Numbered from the stretch's first letter, positions 23,007 to 34,881 are shown. The stretch is 64,000 bases of DNA from QHXQ01 sp963788965 (GCA_963788965.1 CAWBIK010000005.1:1922001-1986000); one strand, 5' to 3'. Numbers and translations are program-made. The notes: generated by a model from the sequence alone, not told the origin.

Positions 23007-23469
23007 ATGCCTGTGACGGAGATCGAGAGCGTGGCCAAACTCGGCGAATATGTCGGGCAAGAGGTGGCCGTGAGCGATTGGTTGGATGTGACGCAGGCGC
23101 GCATCAATCAGTTTGCCGAAGCGACCGAGGACCGGCAATGGATTCACGTCGATCCGGAACGCGCGGCGCGCGAGTCGCCGTTCAAACAACCAATCGCGCA
23201 CGGCTTTCTGACGCTCTCGTTGTTGAGCGAGTTGATGCGGCTGGGCGATGTCGGTCGGCGGCGTGCGGATGGGCCTCAACTACGGTTTGAACCGCGTGCG
23301 CTTCATCGCGCCCGTGCCGGCCGGGGCGCGCATACGCGGGCGCTTCACGCTGGTTGAACTGGCGGCGATTGACGGCGGCGTGCAGGCGACATGGGGCGTG
23401 ACGGTCGAGCGCGAAGGCAGCAGCAAGCCATGTTGCGCGGCCGAGTGGCTGGTGCGTTATTACGTGTGA
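23007..23469 (+). CDS. MaoC family dehydratase, frameshifted
   Basis: A second MaoC-type hotdog hydratase of about 153 residues. The catalytic region EATEDRQWIHVDPERA contains the D-x4-H motif (Asp in ED, His in WIHVD), followed by PIAHGFLTLSLLSEL. After a break near 23250 the sequence continues as GVRMGLNYGLNRVRFIAPVPAG, RGRFTL and ATWGVTVEREG. It is likely to catalyse R-specific enoyl-CoA hydration. It starts 19 bases after the ACAD stop. Confidence 0.87.
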
Positions 23470-23528
23470 GCAAAGTCAGTGCGGCCGAAATGTGATTGAA
23501 CTATTCATGTGATGAGGAGTCAGCCCTT

Positions 23529-24318
23529 ATGACTGAACGTGCGGAGAAATTGATCGTCACAACCACAGACGGCATCAAGCGTATCGCCTTCAATCGCCCC
23601 GAACGCCGCAACTCGGTTGACGGCGAGACGGTGCAGTTGCTTCGTGCCGCGATTGCAGCGTCGGCCGAAGACGGCACGCGGGTCGTGATCTTGACGGGCG
23701 CGGGCGATGCCTTCTGCGCGGGCGCTGATCTGGTGGCGACGAGCGCGAGCGACATCGCGGAGTTTGATGTCACCAAAGCGTTACGCGAAGGCGTGAACCC
23801 GACCATTCGTGCGATGCGTGCGCTGCCTGTGCCGATCATCGCGCGCGTGCATGGGCACGCGGTCGGGGTCGGGTCGAACTACGCGCTCGCGTGCGATCTG
23901 ATCGTCGCATCGGAGCAGGCACTCTTTGGTCAGGTCTTCGTCAAGATCGGGTTGATGCCGGACGGCGGCAGCACGTACTTTCTGCCGCGCCTCGTCGGTT
24001 ATCACAAAGCGTTCGAGTTGATGGCGACCGGCGACATCATCGGCGCGCAAGAGGCGTTGCGCCTCGGCCTCGTTAATCAAGTTGTTCCTGTCGCGGAGTT
24101 GGATGCGACCGTGGACGCGTCTGGCCGCGCGACTTGCCGCGTCGCCGCGCGTGGCATTGGCTAAGATCAAAGCGGGATTGAATGAAGGGGCGCAGACTGA
24201 ACTTGCCGCCGCGCTCGAATTTGAAGCGGTCAATCAGGACGCGTGCTTTCATGCGCCCGACTTCATCGAAGGCGTCACCGCCTTCATCCAGAAACGCAAA
24301 GCCGTCTTCGGTAAATAA
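23529..24318 (+). CDS. Enoyl-CoA hydratase/isomerase family protein, frameshifted
   Basis: A crotonase-fold protein of about 262 residues. It shows IAFNRPERRNSVD, VVILTGAGDAFCAGADL (oxyanion hole), GHAVGVGSNYALACDLIVAS and GLMPDGGSTYFLPRLVG. The Glu found in typical hydratases is replaced by Asp in MPDGGST, as in several isomerases and in CaiD-like proteins. A frame break near 24118 precedes ARLAASPRVALAKIKAG and the C-terminal FIEGVTAFIQKRKAVF. The ATG at 23529 has GAGGAG about ten bases upstream. It could be a hydratase or a delta-isomerase. Confidence 0.87.
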
Positions 24319-24325
24319 GAGAACT

Positions 24326-24833
24326 ATGAGCAGCACGATTGATCAAGGAGCGCGGACGCGCACATTCAGTTGGGCCGATCCGCGCGCGTCTGGCCGCGGC
24401 CGGGCGCGGTCTGTCGGGGATGGAATATTTGCAGAAGATCGTCGCGGGCGAATTGCCGCGCCCGCCGATCAGCGCGTTGATGGATTTCGGCCTCGCAGAG
24501 TTGAGCGAGGGCCGGGCGGTCTTCACGGTCGAACCCGCCGAGTATCACTACAACCCGATTGGTGTCGTCCATGGGGGCTTGGCGGCGACCTTGCTCGATT
24601 CGGCGATGGGCTGCGCCGTCCACTCGATGCTGCCCGCTGGCGTGGGCTATACGACGCTTGAGATCAAGGTCAACTATGTCCGGCCGCTGACGGCTGAAAC
24701 CGGCGGCGTGCGTTGCGAGGCGCAAGTGATCCACGTCGGCGGGCGCACCGCGACTGCCGAAGGCCGCGTCGTGGACGAGCATGGCAAACTCTACGCGCAC
24801 GCTACGACGACGTGCATCATCTTGCGACCTTAG
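24326..24833 (+). CDS. PaaI family acyl-CoA thioesterase, second copy, frameshifted
   Basis: A close paralogue of the thioesterase at 19603. Core motifs are YNPIGVVHGGLAATLLDSAMG, YTTLEIKVNYVRPL and GGRTATAEGRVVDEHGKLYA. The ATG at 24326, eight bases after the hydratase stop, opens as MSSTIDQGARTRTFSWADP; one indel near 24385 joins it to RLAAAGRGLSGMEYLQ. It is probably a soluble acyl-CoA hydrolase. Two paralogues in one operon may differ in chain length or in acyl branching. Confidence 0.86.
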
Positions 24834-24861
24834 AGTAGGACCGTAACGCTTAAGTTTGACG

Positions 24862-25948
<1,087 letters not shown>

Positions 25949-25977
25949 CGAAGTTGACGCTCTATAAATAACTCTTG

Positions 25978-27085
25978 ATGAACATCAACGCTGCAATTTT
26001 GTGGGAACAGGGCACGCCGCTCTCGGTTGAGGAGGCGGAGCTCGAAGCGCCGCGCGCGGGCGAGGTGCTGGTCGAAGTAAAGGCCGCGGGCGTCTGTCAT
26101 AGCGATCTGCATCCGGCGCGCGGCGATTGGCCTGTGCGCCCGCCCCTCGTGCTTGGGCACGAAGGCGCGGGCATCGTGCGCGAAGTGGGCGAGGGCGTGA
26201 CGCGCGTTAGCGCGGGCGACACGGTGGTCTTCTGCTGGGCTCCGCCGTGCGGCGTCTGCCCGCCTTGTCGTGAGGGTCGCCCCGTCTTATGCGACCGTCT
26301 TGAGCGGACGACCTATCGCAACCGTCTGCCGGCGGGCGGCACGCGGCTGCGCGCGCGCGGGCAGGACGTGGGCCACTACAACGGCACGGCCTGTTTCGCC
26401 GATTTCGCGGTGGTGGCGGAAGAGGGCGTGATCCCCGTGCCTGCGGATGTGCCGTTCGAGGCGCTGGCGACGTTGGGCTGCGCGGTCATCACGGGCGTCG
26501 GCGCGGTGTTGAATGCGGCGCGAGTGGAAGCGGGCGCGCAAGTCGTGGTCATCGGCGCGGGCGGCGTCGGCTTGAACGTCGTGCAGGGCGCGCGGCTCGC
26601 CGGGTGCGCAAAGATCATCGCGGTCGATACGCGGAGCAAGCCGCTTGAGCTGGCGCGCGCGTTCGGCGCGACCGATGCGGTTGACGCGTGCGGCTGAAAC
26701 GGTTGTTGAGCAGGTGCGTGAATTGACTGACGGGCGCGGCGCGGATTACGTCTTCGACACGGTTGGTGCGCCCGCGACGCTCGACACAGGCGCATTGGTC
26801 TGCACGCGCAAGGGCGGCACAATCGTCGTCACGGGGTTGTCGCGCACGGATGCAGTCGCCGCGATTCCGATGTTCCCGTTCGTCATGCAGGAGAAGCGTC
26901 TGCTCGGTTCGCTCTACGGTTCAGGGCAACCATTGCAGCGATGTGCCGCAACTCGTCGCGCTCTATCAAGCGGGCAAACTGAAACTCGACGAACTCGCCA
27001 CGCGCACCTACAACTCAACGAAGTCAACGACGCACTCGCCGCACTCTCCGACGGCGCAGGCGCACGCGGCATCATTCTTTGGTAA
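25978..27085 (+). CDS. Zinc-dependent alcohol dehydrogenase (MDR), frameshifted
   Basis: A medium-chain alcohol dehydrogenase of about 368 residues. The catalytic Zn site is AGVCHSDLHPARGD and VLGHEGAGIV. The structural Zn loop CGVCPPCREGRPVLC shows the four Cys. The Rossmann motif is VIGAGGVGLNVVQGARLAG. Frame breaks near 26690 and 26935 split off VRELTDGRGADYVFDTVG and SDVPQLVALYQAGKLKLDEL. The set resembles long-chain or NDMA-type alcohol dehydrogenases. It is the last gene of the plus-strand array and may oxidise the alcohol made by the P450 or by omega-hydroxylation, which is speculative. Confidence 0.88.
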
Positions 27086-27093
27086 AGCTGAAA

Positions 27094-27171
27094 GAGACGA
27101 TGCAGGTCGTATGCTGACGTGATGAATAGCTGCTTATTCATCCGTCAGCATGCGACCTGCATTATTGTCTC
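27094..27171. terminator. Large bidirectional hairpin between convergent operons
   Basis: Arms 27094-27128 and 27135-27171 pair almost completely around the six-base loop GCTGCT, with perfect runs such as ATGCAGGTCG and TATGCTGACG. It lies directly after the alcohol dehydrogenase stop and reaches the stop codon of the convergent reductase. It is the likely end of both transcripts. Confidence 0.75.
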
Positions 27172-28151
27172 AACTGACGAGCAGTACCTTGCCGCTGCGG
27201 CCGGGTCGTTCGGCGTGTTCAACGGCGGCGAGCACATCGGCGAGCGGATACTCGGCTTCGACCGGCGGCACGATTTCATGCGACGCCATCGCGCGCAGCA
27301 TCTCGGCGGTGACAGCCTGTTGGCGTTCGGGCGCGGCGGTGCGCAGCCAATCCGAGAGCCAGAAGCCGCGCAAGCTGGTCGAGGTGAAGATCATGCGCCC
27401 GCCGTCAATCGGCATCGGCTCGCCGGAGAGCAGGCCATAGACGAGCAGCACGCCGCCGCGTCCGAGCGAGCGCAACACGGCCGCGCCCGTCTCGCCGCCG
27501 ACCGCATCGATGGCTTTAGTCACGCCCGCCTTGCCCGTGATCTCGCGGACGCGTTCCGGGATGTCTTCCTCGTCGGTGCAGATCACTTCGTCCGCGCCGA
27601 GCGTTTTCAATTCTTCCGCCTGCTCGCGCCTGCGCACGACGTTGATCGTCTTGAAGCCACGTTGGCGCGCGATCTGTAAGACGACGCGACCGAGCGTCGA
27701 GCCGGCCGCCGTTTGCAACAGCCACTCGCCCGGTTGCAGCGCGAGTTCTTCGACGGTCATGATCCATGCCGTCAGTGGATTGACGACGAATTGCGCGGCC
27801 GTCTGATCGTCGATGTCGTCGGGCACAGGGATGAGTTGCGCGCTCGGGGCCAGAATGTATTCCTGCCACGTGCCCGGCACGCCGAGCGGGATCACGCGTT
27901 GACCGGGGCGCAAGGTTGTCACGCCCGTCGCCGACCGCCGCCACCTCGCCCATGCCTTCGAGGCCGGGCGTGGCGGGCAACTTGGGCAACGCGCCGTAGA
28001 GGCCGCGCACTGTGAGCAGATCAGAAGGGTTGATCGAGCGCGCGCGCAGCTTGACTAAAACTTGATTCGCGCCCGGTTCGGGCTGCGCCACGTCTTCCAC
28101 TCGCAGCACGTCCGCCGGGTTGCCGAACTCGTAGAACCTTACGCTTTGCAT
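27170..28151 (-). CDS. Zinc-binding dehydrogenase, MECR/quinone oxidoreductase type, frameshifted
   Basis: An MDR-superfamily reductase of about 327 residues. The N-terminus is MQSVRFYEFGNPADVLRVED (ATG 28151), followed by INPSDLLTVRGLYGALPKLPA and GLEGMGEVAAVG. A break near 27920 leads to LRPGQRVIPLGVPGTWQEY, AAQFVVNPLTAWIM, LLQTAAGSTLGRVVLQIA and the NADP-type SxxR region VVRRREQAEEL. The pattern matches trans-2-enoyl-CoA/ACP reductases of the MECR group, which lack catalytic Zn. It ends a minus-strand unit with an AidB-like ACAD and a thioesterase. Confidence 0.86.
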
Positions 28152-28188
28152 CGTCTGTCTCCGTGATGAATAGGGATCGAAAACTGCA

Positions 28189-29850
28189 TTAAATCTGCGG
28201 GCGCGACGTTCGATGACAGCAGCGAAATCTGTGTCCGCTGGCAACGTCCCGAAGACCAGACCGGCATCGCCTGCCAGACGCGAGGCGCAGAAAGCGTCGG
28301 CCACTTCGGGCGGCGCGTGGCGAACCAGAAGCGAAGCTTGCAAGGCCAAGGCGAGAAGTTCGGCGAGGCGGCGCGCACGCGCTTCGAGTTGATCAGAGTT
28401 CGGTTAGGTCGTGTTCAAGCTTGTCGATGAAGTTGTCGAAGTGACGATTCCCGCCGCGCGCCGCGCGCATTTCGTGCAGAGTCATCTCCAAAGTGCCCGC
28501 GTCCTTTTTCACGGCGCGCAGCATATCCAAGGCACTGCACATTGCCTGAGCCTTCCCAGATCGAATTAAGCGGCGCGTCGCGGTAGAGACGCGGCAGCGG
28601 CGACTCTTCGACGTAACCGTTACCACCTAGACATTCGAGCGCTTCGGCCACGACCGCGACCGCGCGTTTCGTGATCCAGTATTTGCCGACGGCCGTGGCG
28701 AGACGTGTGAAACGGCGTTGCCCTTCGTCGTGCGGCGACTCGTCGAAGCCGCGCGCAAGTCGCAGGGCCAAAGCGGTCGCCGCCTCCACTTCAAGGCACA
28801 GATCGGCCAGCACGTTTCGCATCAAAGGCTGGTCCAACAATCTCTTGCCGAACGCGTGACGATGCGCGGCGTGATGCAGGGCCTCAGCCAAGGCGCGGCG
28901 CATGGTGGCCGCCGAGCCGAAGGCACAATCGAGGCGCGTGTGCCTGACCATCTCGATGATCGTCGGCACACCGCGCCCCTCTTCGCCAATCAGCCGCGCA
29001 CGCGCAGCGCGAAACTCAACCTCGCTCGAAGCATTGGAACGATTGCCCAGCTTGTCTTTCAATCGTTGCAGGTGAAAGCCGTTGCGCGTGCCGTCCGGCG
29101 AGCAGACGCGGCGAGCAGGAAACAGGATAGTCCCTTATCGGTCTGCGCGAGAGTTAAAAAAGCATCGCACATCGGCGCGGAGCAGAACCACTTGTGCCCG
29201 TTGAGCTCGTACTCTTCGCCTGCGCCGCTTTTACCCACGGGCACGGCGCGCGTCGTGTTGGCCTGCACGTCCGAGCCGCCTTGCCTTTCCGTCAGCGCCA
29301 TCCCGAACAGGACGCCGCGTTTCTGCATGCGCTGGAATAAACGCGCGGGTCGTATTCGTCGGAGAGGATGCGCGGCAGCCACTCAGCCGCCAGTTCGGGT
29401 TGCAGCCGGAGCGACGGCACGACCGCGAAGGTCATCGTCAGCGGGCAACTCGCGCCCTCGTCCACCTGATGCCGCAGCATGTTGAGCGCGGCGCGGACGA
29501 CGTGTGCGCCCGCGCGCGGATTCGTCCACGGCAGCGAGTGGTGCTCGTTGCGCGACGCCGATTCGCAGCAACTCGTGCCACGCCGGATGAAACTCGACTT
29601 CATCAATGCGGTGTCCGAAGCGATCGTGTGTGTGCAGCGTCGGCGGATGACGGTTCGCCAGCTCGCCCAGACGCAACGTCTCGGCGCGCCCATCAGCGCG
29701 CCGAATCGCTGACCTGCTACTTCGGCCCAGCCGCCGCCTTCGCGCCGCAGCGCTTCGCGCAGCGGCGCGTCGTGCGCGAACAAGTTGTAGTCTTCGAGCG
29801 GCGGCGGTTGATTGAAAACTTCTGGGCTGGTCGCTCACTGGCTGCGACAT
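28189..29850 (-). CDS. AidB-like acyl-CoA dehydrogenase, heavily frameshifted
   Basis: An ACAD of about 550 residues resembling AidB. The N-terminus (ATG 29850, MSQPVSDQP) continues in another frame as PPLEDYNLFAHDAPLREALRR (split by reading). DEVEFHPAWHELLRIGVAQ is the AidB-type signature. The core has GMALTERQGGSDVQANTT, LNGHKWFCSAPMCDAFL, EECLGGNGYVEE (as ALECLGGNGYVEES) and PLNSIWEGSGNVQCL. At least five frame breaks occur, and the 3' end is uncertain: the most likely stop is the TAA at 28191-28189. AidB proteins are linked to alkylation stress but many paralogues sit in lipid operons, as here. Confidence 0.8.
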
Positions 29851-29918
29851 TCTTTTTTCTCCTCGCTCCGTAGAGCAGATGTTTATAGCTCGCATGCCCT
29901 TCTATGCTGCGCCGCCGG

Positions 29919-30371
29919 CTATAGAACATGCGCGTCCTGCGGGACTTTTAAAACAGCTTTAGGATTGAAACTTTTCATTCTGTCCCTGATGTTTCGCCGC
30001 TGAGCGCCGCGCGATTCTCCGTCGCTGCGTCCGTAAGACACGACGGTCATCGTGCCCTTCAATCGCCAGGTCCTCGTCGGCGTCGAAGACTTGTAGTCGT
30101 AACGAATCGAAGTGCGACCGAGCTTGCCGACCGTGAACAGCAGGCGGAACGGCGCGTCGAGCGCGAGGATGCGGTGGAACTGACATTCAAGATGGACGCG
30201 CGGGAAATCGTAATCTTTGCGCCGCACATCCATCGGCCAGTCGAGGCCGCGCAGCAGTTCGCTCTCGGCCTCTTCGACGATCTCGAAGATGCGCGGGAAG
30301 TGCAGGCGACCGGCCGCGTCCGCATCGGCCCAGCGAAGGCGGCGCTTGAATTCGATGAATGGTGCGGGCAT
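29919..30371 (-). CDS. Acyl-CoA thioesterase, 4HBT/YbgC-like
   Basis: A hotdog thioesterase of 150 residues: FKRRLRWADADAAGRLHFPRIFEIVEEAE has the Asp of the 4HBT active site (WADADAAGRLHF), then LDWPMDVRRKDYDFPRVHLECQFHR. The main frame is open throughout, but QVFDADEDLAIEG in the next frame fits the family better than the residues read between bases about 30105 and 30060. Two compensating indels are therefore likely. It is the first gene of the minus-strand unit that ends at 27170. Confidence 0.8.
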   Translation of the reverse strand: MPAPFIEFKRRLRWADADAAGRLHFPRIFEIVEEAESELLRGLDWPMDVRRKDYDFPRVHLECQFHRILALDAPFRLLFTVGKLGRTSIRYDYKSSTPTRTWRLKGTMTVVSYGRSDGESRGAQRRNIRDRMKSFNPKAVLKVPQDAHVL

Positions 30372-30424
30372 ACGTGACTGTGACCTTGCTGCTAATGTCG
30401 CATCGTGCGCCTGATTAAATAAGA

Positions 30425-30455
30425 AGGAGAGCCTTCGTTGTGCAAAGGCTCTCCT
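30425..30455 (-). terminator. Intrinsic terminator of the Oar-like receptor gene
   Basis: AGGAGAGCCTT (30425-30435) and AAGGCTCTCCT (30445-30455) form an 11-bp perfect stem with a nine-base loop. On the minus strand it is followed by TCTTATTT, and it begins 30 bases after the receptor stop. Confidence 0.8.
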
Positions 30456-30484
30456 GAAAAAGTTTCTCCGTGCTTGCCCGTCGC

Positions 30485-33400
30485 TTAGAAGTTGAACCGG
30501 ACGCCGAACTGCAACTGGCGCGGGTTGGCGGCCGAGGTGAAGCCGAGCGGCTCGGTCGGTGCGGCGGTGCGGTTGCCGCGCGCGCGCCTGGTCGAGAGCG
30601 CCAGCAGTTGATCGGCCGGCAGGCTGCCGACGATGTTGTTGATGCCCGCGAGGTTCGTCCGGTTGAAGAGGTTGAAGCCTCGAAGGTGAGCTCAAGGAAC
30701 ATGGTCTCGTTGAAGGGGAAGCGGCGCGCGAGCCGCGCGTCGAAGCTGTAGAAGGGCTCGCCCAGGCCCGTGTTGCGCCCGGCGTCGAAGGGGCGATCGG
30801 ACTGCGAGCGCCCGTCGTTGTTGGCGTCGAAGCCGAGCAGCAGGTTGAACGGGCGGCCCGAGCCCGGCGATGAAGATCGGCGAGAAGACCCAGTCGGCGA
30901 AGATCTTGTCGGCGACCGAGTCGCCTTCGAACGGGCTCGGCGAAGACGCCGCTGAAGACCGCGCGGTGGCGCTGGTCGAAGGCCGAGAGCGCGCGGTCGA
31001 GCCGCAGGTTCAGAGGGTTCTGCGCCGACAAGTCGCTGTTGAAGTCGGTCACTTCGTCGATCGACTTCGCGAAGGTGTAGTGCGCGTTGAGGCTGAAGTT
31101 GTTGGCGAAGCGGCGCTGCACGGAGACGGTGCCCGCGTGATAGAAGGAGTTGGCCGACGACTCGTAGATGTTGTCCTGAAAGCCGCAGCGGGTTGCTGGA
31201 AGTCAGACGTGGCTGGCAGCGTGCCCGTGCAGGTCGCGGGGATGCCGCGCCGAGCCGGAAGAAGCAAGGCTTCGCGCTGCCGGTGACGACGAGCGACGCT
31301 CTTGAACTGGTTGATGTCGCGGTTGCGCGTCAGGTGCAGGCCGCGCGTGAAGAGGTAGCTGAGTTCGAGCGAGATGCCCGCGCCCAAGTCGCGCTGCACG
31401 CCCGAGCTGGCCTGATAGGTCGTCGGCGTTTCGTAGTTCGGCTCGGCGCGGAAGCGGACTTCGAGCGGCGCGCCCGGTCGCGGCGTGACGCCGAACTGCG
31501 CGAGGTCGGCGGCGGTGATCGTGCGGCTGCCGATGACGCCCTGCGCGAGCAGCGTCTGATAGACGGCGAACGAAGCGGCAGGCCGAGCGCGGCCGAGGTG
31601 GCGGTGGCAAGCACGATGTTGATCGGGTCGCCGGGGAAGCCGCTCAGCGTCTTGGTGACGTTCGGCACCGAGTAGATCGTGTAGCCCGCGAAGATGCCCG
31701 CGCCGCCGCGGATGACCGTCTTGCCGTCTTCGAACGGGTCCCACGAGAAGCCGACGCGCGGCTGAAAGTCGTTCTTGTCGAGCGGCATGTAGAACGGCTC
31801 GTCGCTGATCGAATAGCGCAGCCCGTAGTTGAGCGTGAAGTTCGGGCGCACCTTCCAAGTGTCCTGCGCGTAAGCGCATAGCGGTACGTCCACGAGTTGA
31901 CCTCGGCCGTGCCGAAGCCCTGCTGATAGACGATCGGCAGGTTGAGGTTGAAAGCCTGCAAGGCGTTGATCGGCGTCGCCAACGTGGGCAGCAAGGCGCC
32001 GGGTTGTTCGCCGTCAGGAAGCGCGCGCAGACTCGGTGAGCGTCGCGGCCGGGATCGAGGTTCGACGAGCGGGATGGCCGCGCCGAAGTTGAAGCGCCCG
32101 CCGAAGAAGGTCTCGTTGTTCGGTGGAAACGTCCGATGGCGTGAACGAGCCGCCGAACTTGAGCGTGTGGTTGCCGGTGACGTGCGAGACGTTGTCGATC
32201 AGAGTCGTAGTCGCGCTGGATGGTCGCGCGACGGCAGGAAGATGTCGCGCCCGAAGAAGCCGAAGCCTTCGATGTTGAACTCGGGGCCGACCGCGTCGTT
32301 CGGGATGACGTCGAAGTCGAGGTAGCGGAACTGCGCTTCAACTCGTTGACGGTGCTGCTGCTGAACTGGTGATTCTCCGAGACGAGCACGCCGCCGTTGA
32401 ACGAGTCGAGCGTGCGCCCGCGCGAGACGGCGGTGAGCGCGCCCGCCGCCTGGTTCTCGAAGTTCGAGTCGTTGAGGTTGAAGCGTATGTAGCCGTTGTC
32501 GCGCGTCGTTGAAGTTGTGATCGAAGCGCGCGCTGAAGGTCGTCTGACTCGACTCGAAGGGGAACTGCCCGCTGGCGTTGGTGAAGAGTTGACGGTGCGC
32601 GGGAAGTTGGTCGACGTGGTCGTCAGCGTGCCGCGCAGACCCGTGCCGAGCGGCCGCGAAGGGCGTGCCCGTCGAGGTAGTTGAAGAGCGAAGATCTGCG
32701 ACGCCGTGATCTGGAAGATGTTCGGGTCTGTTGAGCAGGTTGACGAAGGTCGTCTCGTTCTGGCTGAAGCGTTCGAGCGCGGTGAAGAAGAAGGTCTTGT
32801 CCTGCTTGATCGGGCCGCCGAGACGCCGCCGTACTGCTGGCGGCTGAAGGGCGACTTGCCGCCGGGTTGAAGTCGAAGGAGTTGCGCGCGTCGAAACGTT
32901 CGTCGCGGAACAGGCCGAAGAAGCTGCCGTGGTAACGGTTCGCGCCCGACTTGGAGACGATGTTGACGATGCCGCCCGATGCGCCGCCGAACTCTGCGTT
33001 GTAGCTGTTGCGCAGCACCTGAAACTCCTGCACGGCCTCCTGATTAATGGTCGCCTCGACGCCGCCCGAGACGGTGTTCGTGCTGCCGCCGTCGACGGCG
33101 ACGAGGTTGCCGCGCCCGTTGTTGCCGCCGAAGGAGAGGCCGGACTGCGGCGTCTGCGCGACGCGGAAGTCCGAAGCGTCGGCGATGTTGTCGGCGTCGC
33201 TGACGCCGGGCGTCAGCAGCGCGTAGTCGAGATAGTTGCGGCGGCTGATCGGCAGGTTGGTGATCTGGCGCACGTCCACCACGGACGACTGCTGCGTGCG
33301 ATCAGTCTCGACCACTTCGCCGCCCGCGACCACCTCGACGCTTTCCGTCAAGCCGCCCGCGCCCAGTTGCACCGGAATGTTGGCCTGTTGCCCGACCGTC

Positions 33401-33699
33401 AACTCGACGCGCGTCGTGCCCGGCGCGAAACCGCCCGCCGCTTCGATCTTCAACTCGTAAGCGCTCGGCAGCAGATTGAGGAAGACATAGTTGCCTTCGG
33501 CGTCGGTCGTGGTCGTGCGGGTCGTGCCTTTACCCGTGTCGGTGATGGTCACGGTCGCGTTGGGAACCACCGCGCCCGCCGAGTCTGTGACCTGCCCGCG
33601 CAACTCCGCGGTCGAACTCGACGCCTGCGAGAAAGCTGGGGAGACTCCGACGGCGCAAACGAGCAACGCCGCCAACAAAACCTGAGTCAGGCTTCTCAT
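30485..33699 (-). CDS. Oar-like TonB-dependent receptor with carboxypeptidase-regulatory domain, frameshifted
   Basis: An outer-membrane protein of about 1,070 residues. The ATG at 33699 (AAGGAG ten bases before) gives a signal peptide MRSLTQVLLAALLVCAVGVS cut near AFSQA. A carboxypeptidase-regulatory-like fold follows (ELRGQVTDSAGAVVPNATVT, GNYVFLNLLPSAYELKIEA). The plug-like region has RRNYLDYALLTPGV, LVAVDGGSTNT, EAVQEFQVLRNSYNAEFG and SGGIVNIVSKSGAN. The beta-barrel runs through at least eight frame breaks to the C-terminal strand RQLQFGVRFNF, ending at 30485. Aromatic C-terminal Phe fits an outer-membrane protein. Such Oar proteins are expanded in Acidobacteria; ligands are mostly unknown. 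The operator in its promoter links it to fatty-acid genes. Confidence 0.88.
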
Positions 33700-33831
33700 G
33701 GATATTTATCTCCTTGGGCGAATTTGGGTGCTGACGGTCGGGGTAGCCCAGAACACCGGCTGCGGGCGAGCGGCGGCGCGACTGCTTAAGGGTAATGATG
33801 AACCGTGGCTCGTAGAACCGAGCATCTTGGC

Positions 33832-33847
33832 TACCGAACGGTCGGTA
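33832..33847 (-). promoter_or_regulatory. TetR-type operator of the Oar-like receptor gene
   Basis: On the minus strand the site is TACCGACCGTTCGGTA, differing by one base from the operator at 5698-5713. It begins at the last T of the -10 box, the same placement as in the ACAD promoter. It lies 133 bases before the receptor ATG. Confidence 0.7.
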
Positions 33848-33875
33848 AAGTAACACCGGGGCGCATAAACGTCAA
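33847..33875 (-). promoter_or_regulatory. Sigma-70-type promoter of the Oar-like receptor gene
   Basis: On the minus strand TTGACG (33875-33870) and TACTTT (33852-33847) are separated by 17 bases. The boxes are close to consensus and abut the operator palindrome. Confidence 0.65.
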
Positions 33876-33975
33876 GCTTTGTGCCGGCCGCGCTTGCTCG
33901 CTTTCGCGTCTGTGCGTCTTTGTGTTTAAGTAACAAACGCTCTACTTGATCAAGCTTGCTTGCCGGTCAATCAAC

Positions 33976-34881
33976 ATGCCGCCTGCTTTCATCGTCGTCG
34001 GTTTGGGCGAACTCACCTGGGACCTGTTGCCTTCGGGGAAACAGTTGGGCGGCGCGCCGGCCAACTGCGCTTACGTCGCGCATCTGTTGGGGAGCGCGGC
34101 GGTCGTCGCCAGCCGTACCGGCGCGGACTCGTTGGGCCAAGAAGCCGTCGCACAGTTGACGCGCACGGGCTTGGATGCTTCGTTCGTCCAACGCGACAGT
34201 GAACACCCGACGGGCATAGTGCGCGTGCGCGTGGACGCGCACGGCGAGCCGACCTTCGCCGTGAACGAGAACTCGGCTTGGGACTATCTCGCATGGACGA
34301 CGGAGTGGGCAACACTGGCTGCGCGCGCCGATGCGGTTTGCTTCGGCACGATGGCCCAGCGCGCCCCCGTGGCGCGCGCAACCATCAGCAGCTTTCTTCA
34401 GCACACACGCCCCGATGCATTGCGCGTGTTCGACGTGAACCTGCGCCACACTTTCTTCACGCCCGACATGCTCGCCGCTTCGCTCCGACAGGCAACCGTC
34501 GTCAAGCTCAATAGCGACGAACTCACGTGCGTCGCCGGCATGCTCGGCACAGGTACAAGCGGCGAACTCGACACCGCGCGCCACTTGCTTAACGCGTTCG
34601 ACCTGCGCCTCGTCGCCGTCACACGCGGCGCAGGCGGCAGCTTGCTTGTGACGCCGACCGAAGCAGTCGAACACGCAGGCTTACGCGTGCAGGTCGCAGA
34701 CACCATCGGCGCGGGCGATGCCTTCACCGCTGCGCTCGCCTACGGTTGCCTGCGCGGTGCGCCGCTCGCTAACATTTCCGAAGCGGCCAATCTCGTCGGC
34801 GCGTGGCTCGCTTCGCAGACGGGCGCGACGCCGCCGCCCGATGCGCAGTTGCTCGCCACCGTATGTCGTCTATTAGATTAG
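33976..34881 (+). CDS. PfkB family carbohydrate kinase (fructokinase-like)
   Basis: An intact ribokinase-family kinase of 301 residues from the ATG at 33976 (MPPAFIVVGLGELTWDLLP). It shows GGAPANCAYVAHLLG near the N-terminus, where the substrate-binding GG is typical, VVKLNSDELTCV in the centre, AVTRGAGGSLLVT, and the catalytic DTIGAGDAFTAAL near residue 247, with Asp as base. Fructokinases and other sugar kinases share these features. The gene stands alone, 47 bases before the NHL protein. The exact sugar is not predictable. Confidence 0.88.
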   Translation: MPPAFIVVGLGELTWDLLPSGKQLGGAPANCAYVAHLLGSAAVVASRTGADSLGQEAVAQLTRTGLDASFVQRDSEHPTGIVRVRVDAHGEPTFAVNENSAWDYLAWTTEWATLAARADAVCFGTMAQRAPVARATISSFLQHTRPDALRVFDVNLRHTFFTPDMLAASLRQATVVKLNSDELTCVAGMLGTGTSGELDTARHLLNAFDLRLVAVTRGAGGSLLVTPTEAVEHAGLRVQVADTIGAGDAFTAALAYGCLRGAPLANISEAANLVGAWLASQTGATPPPDAQLLATVCRLLD

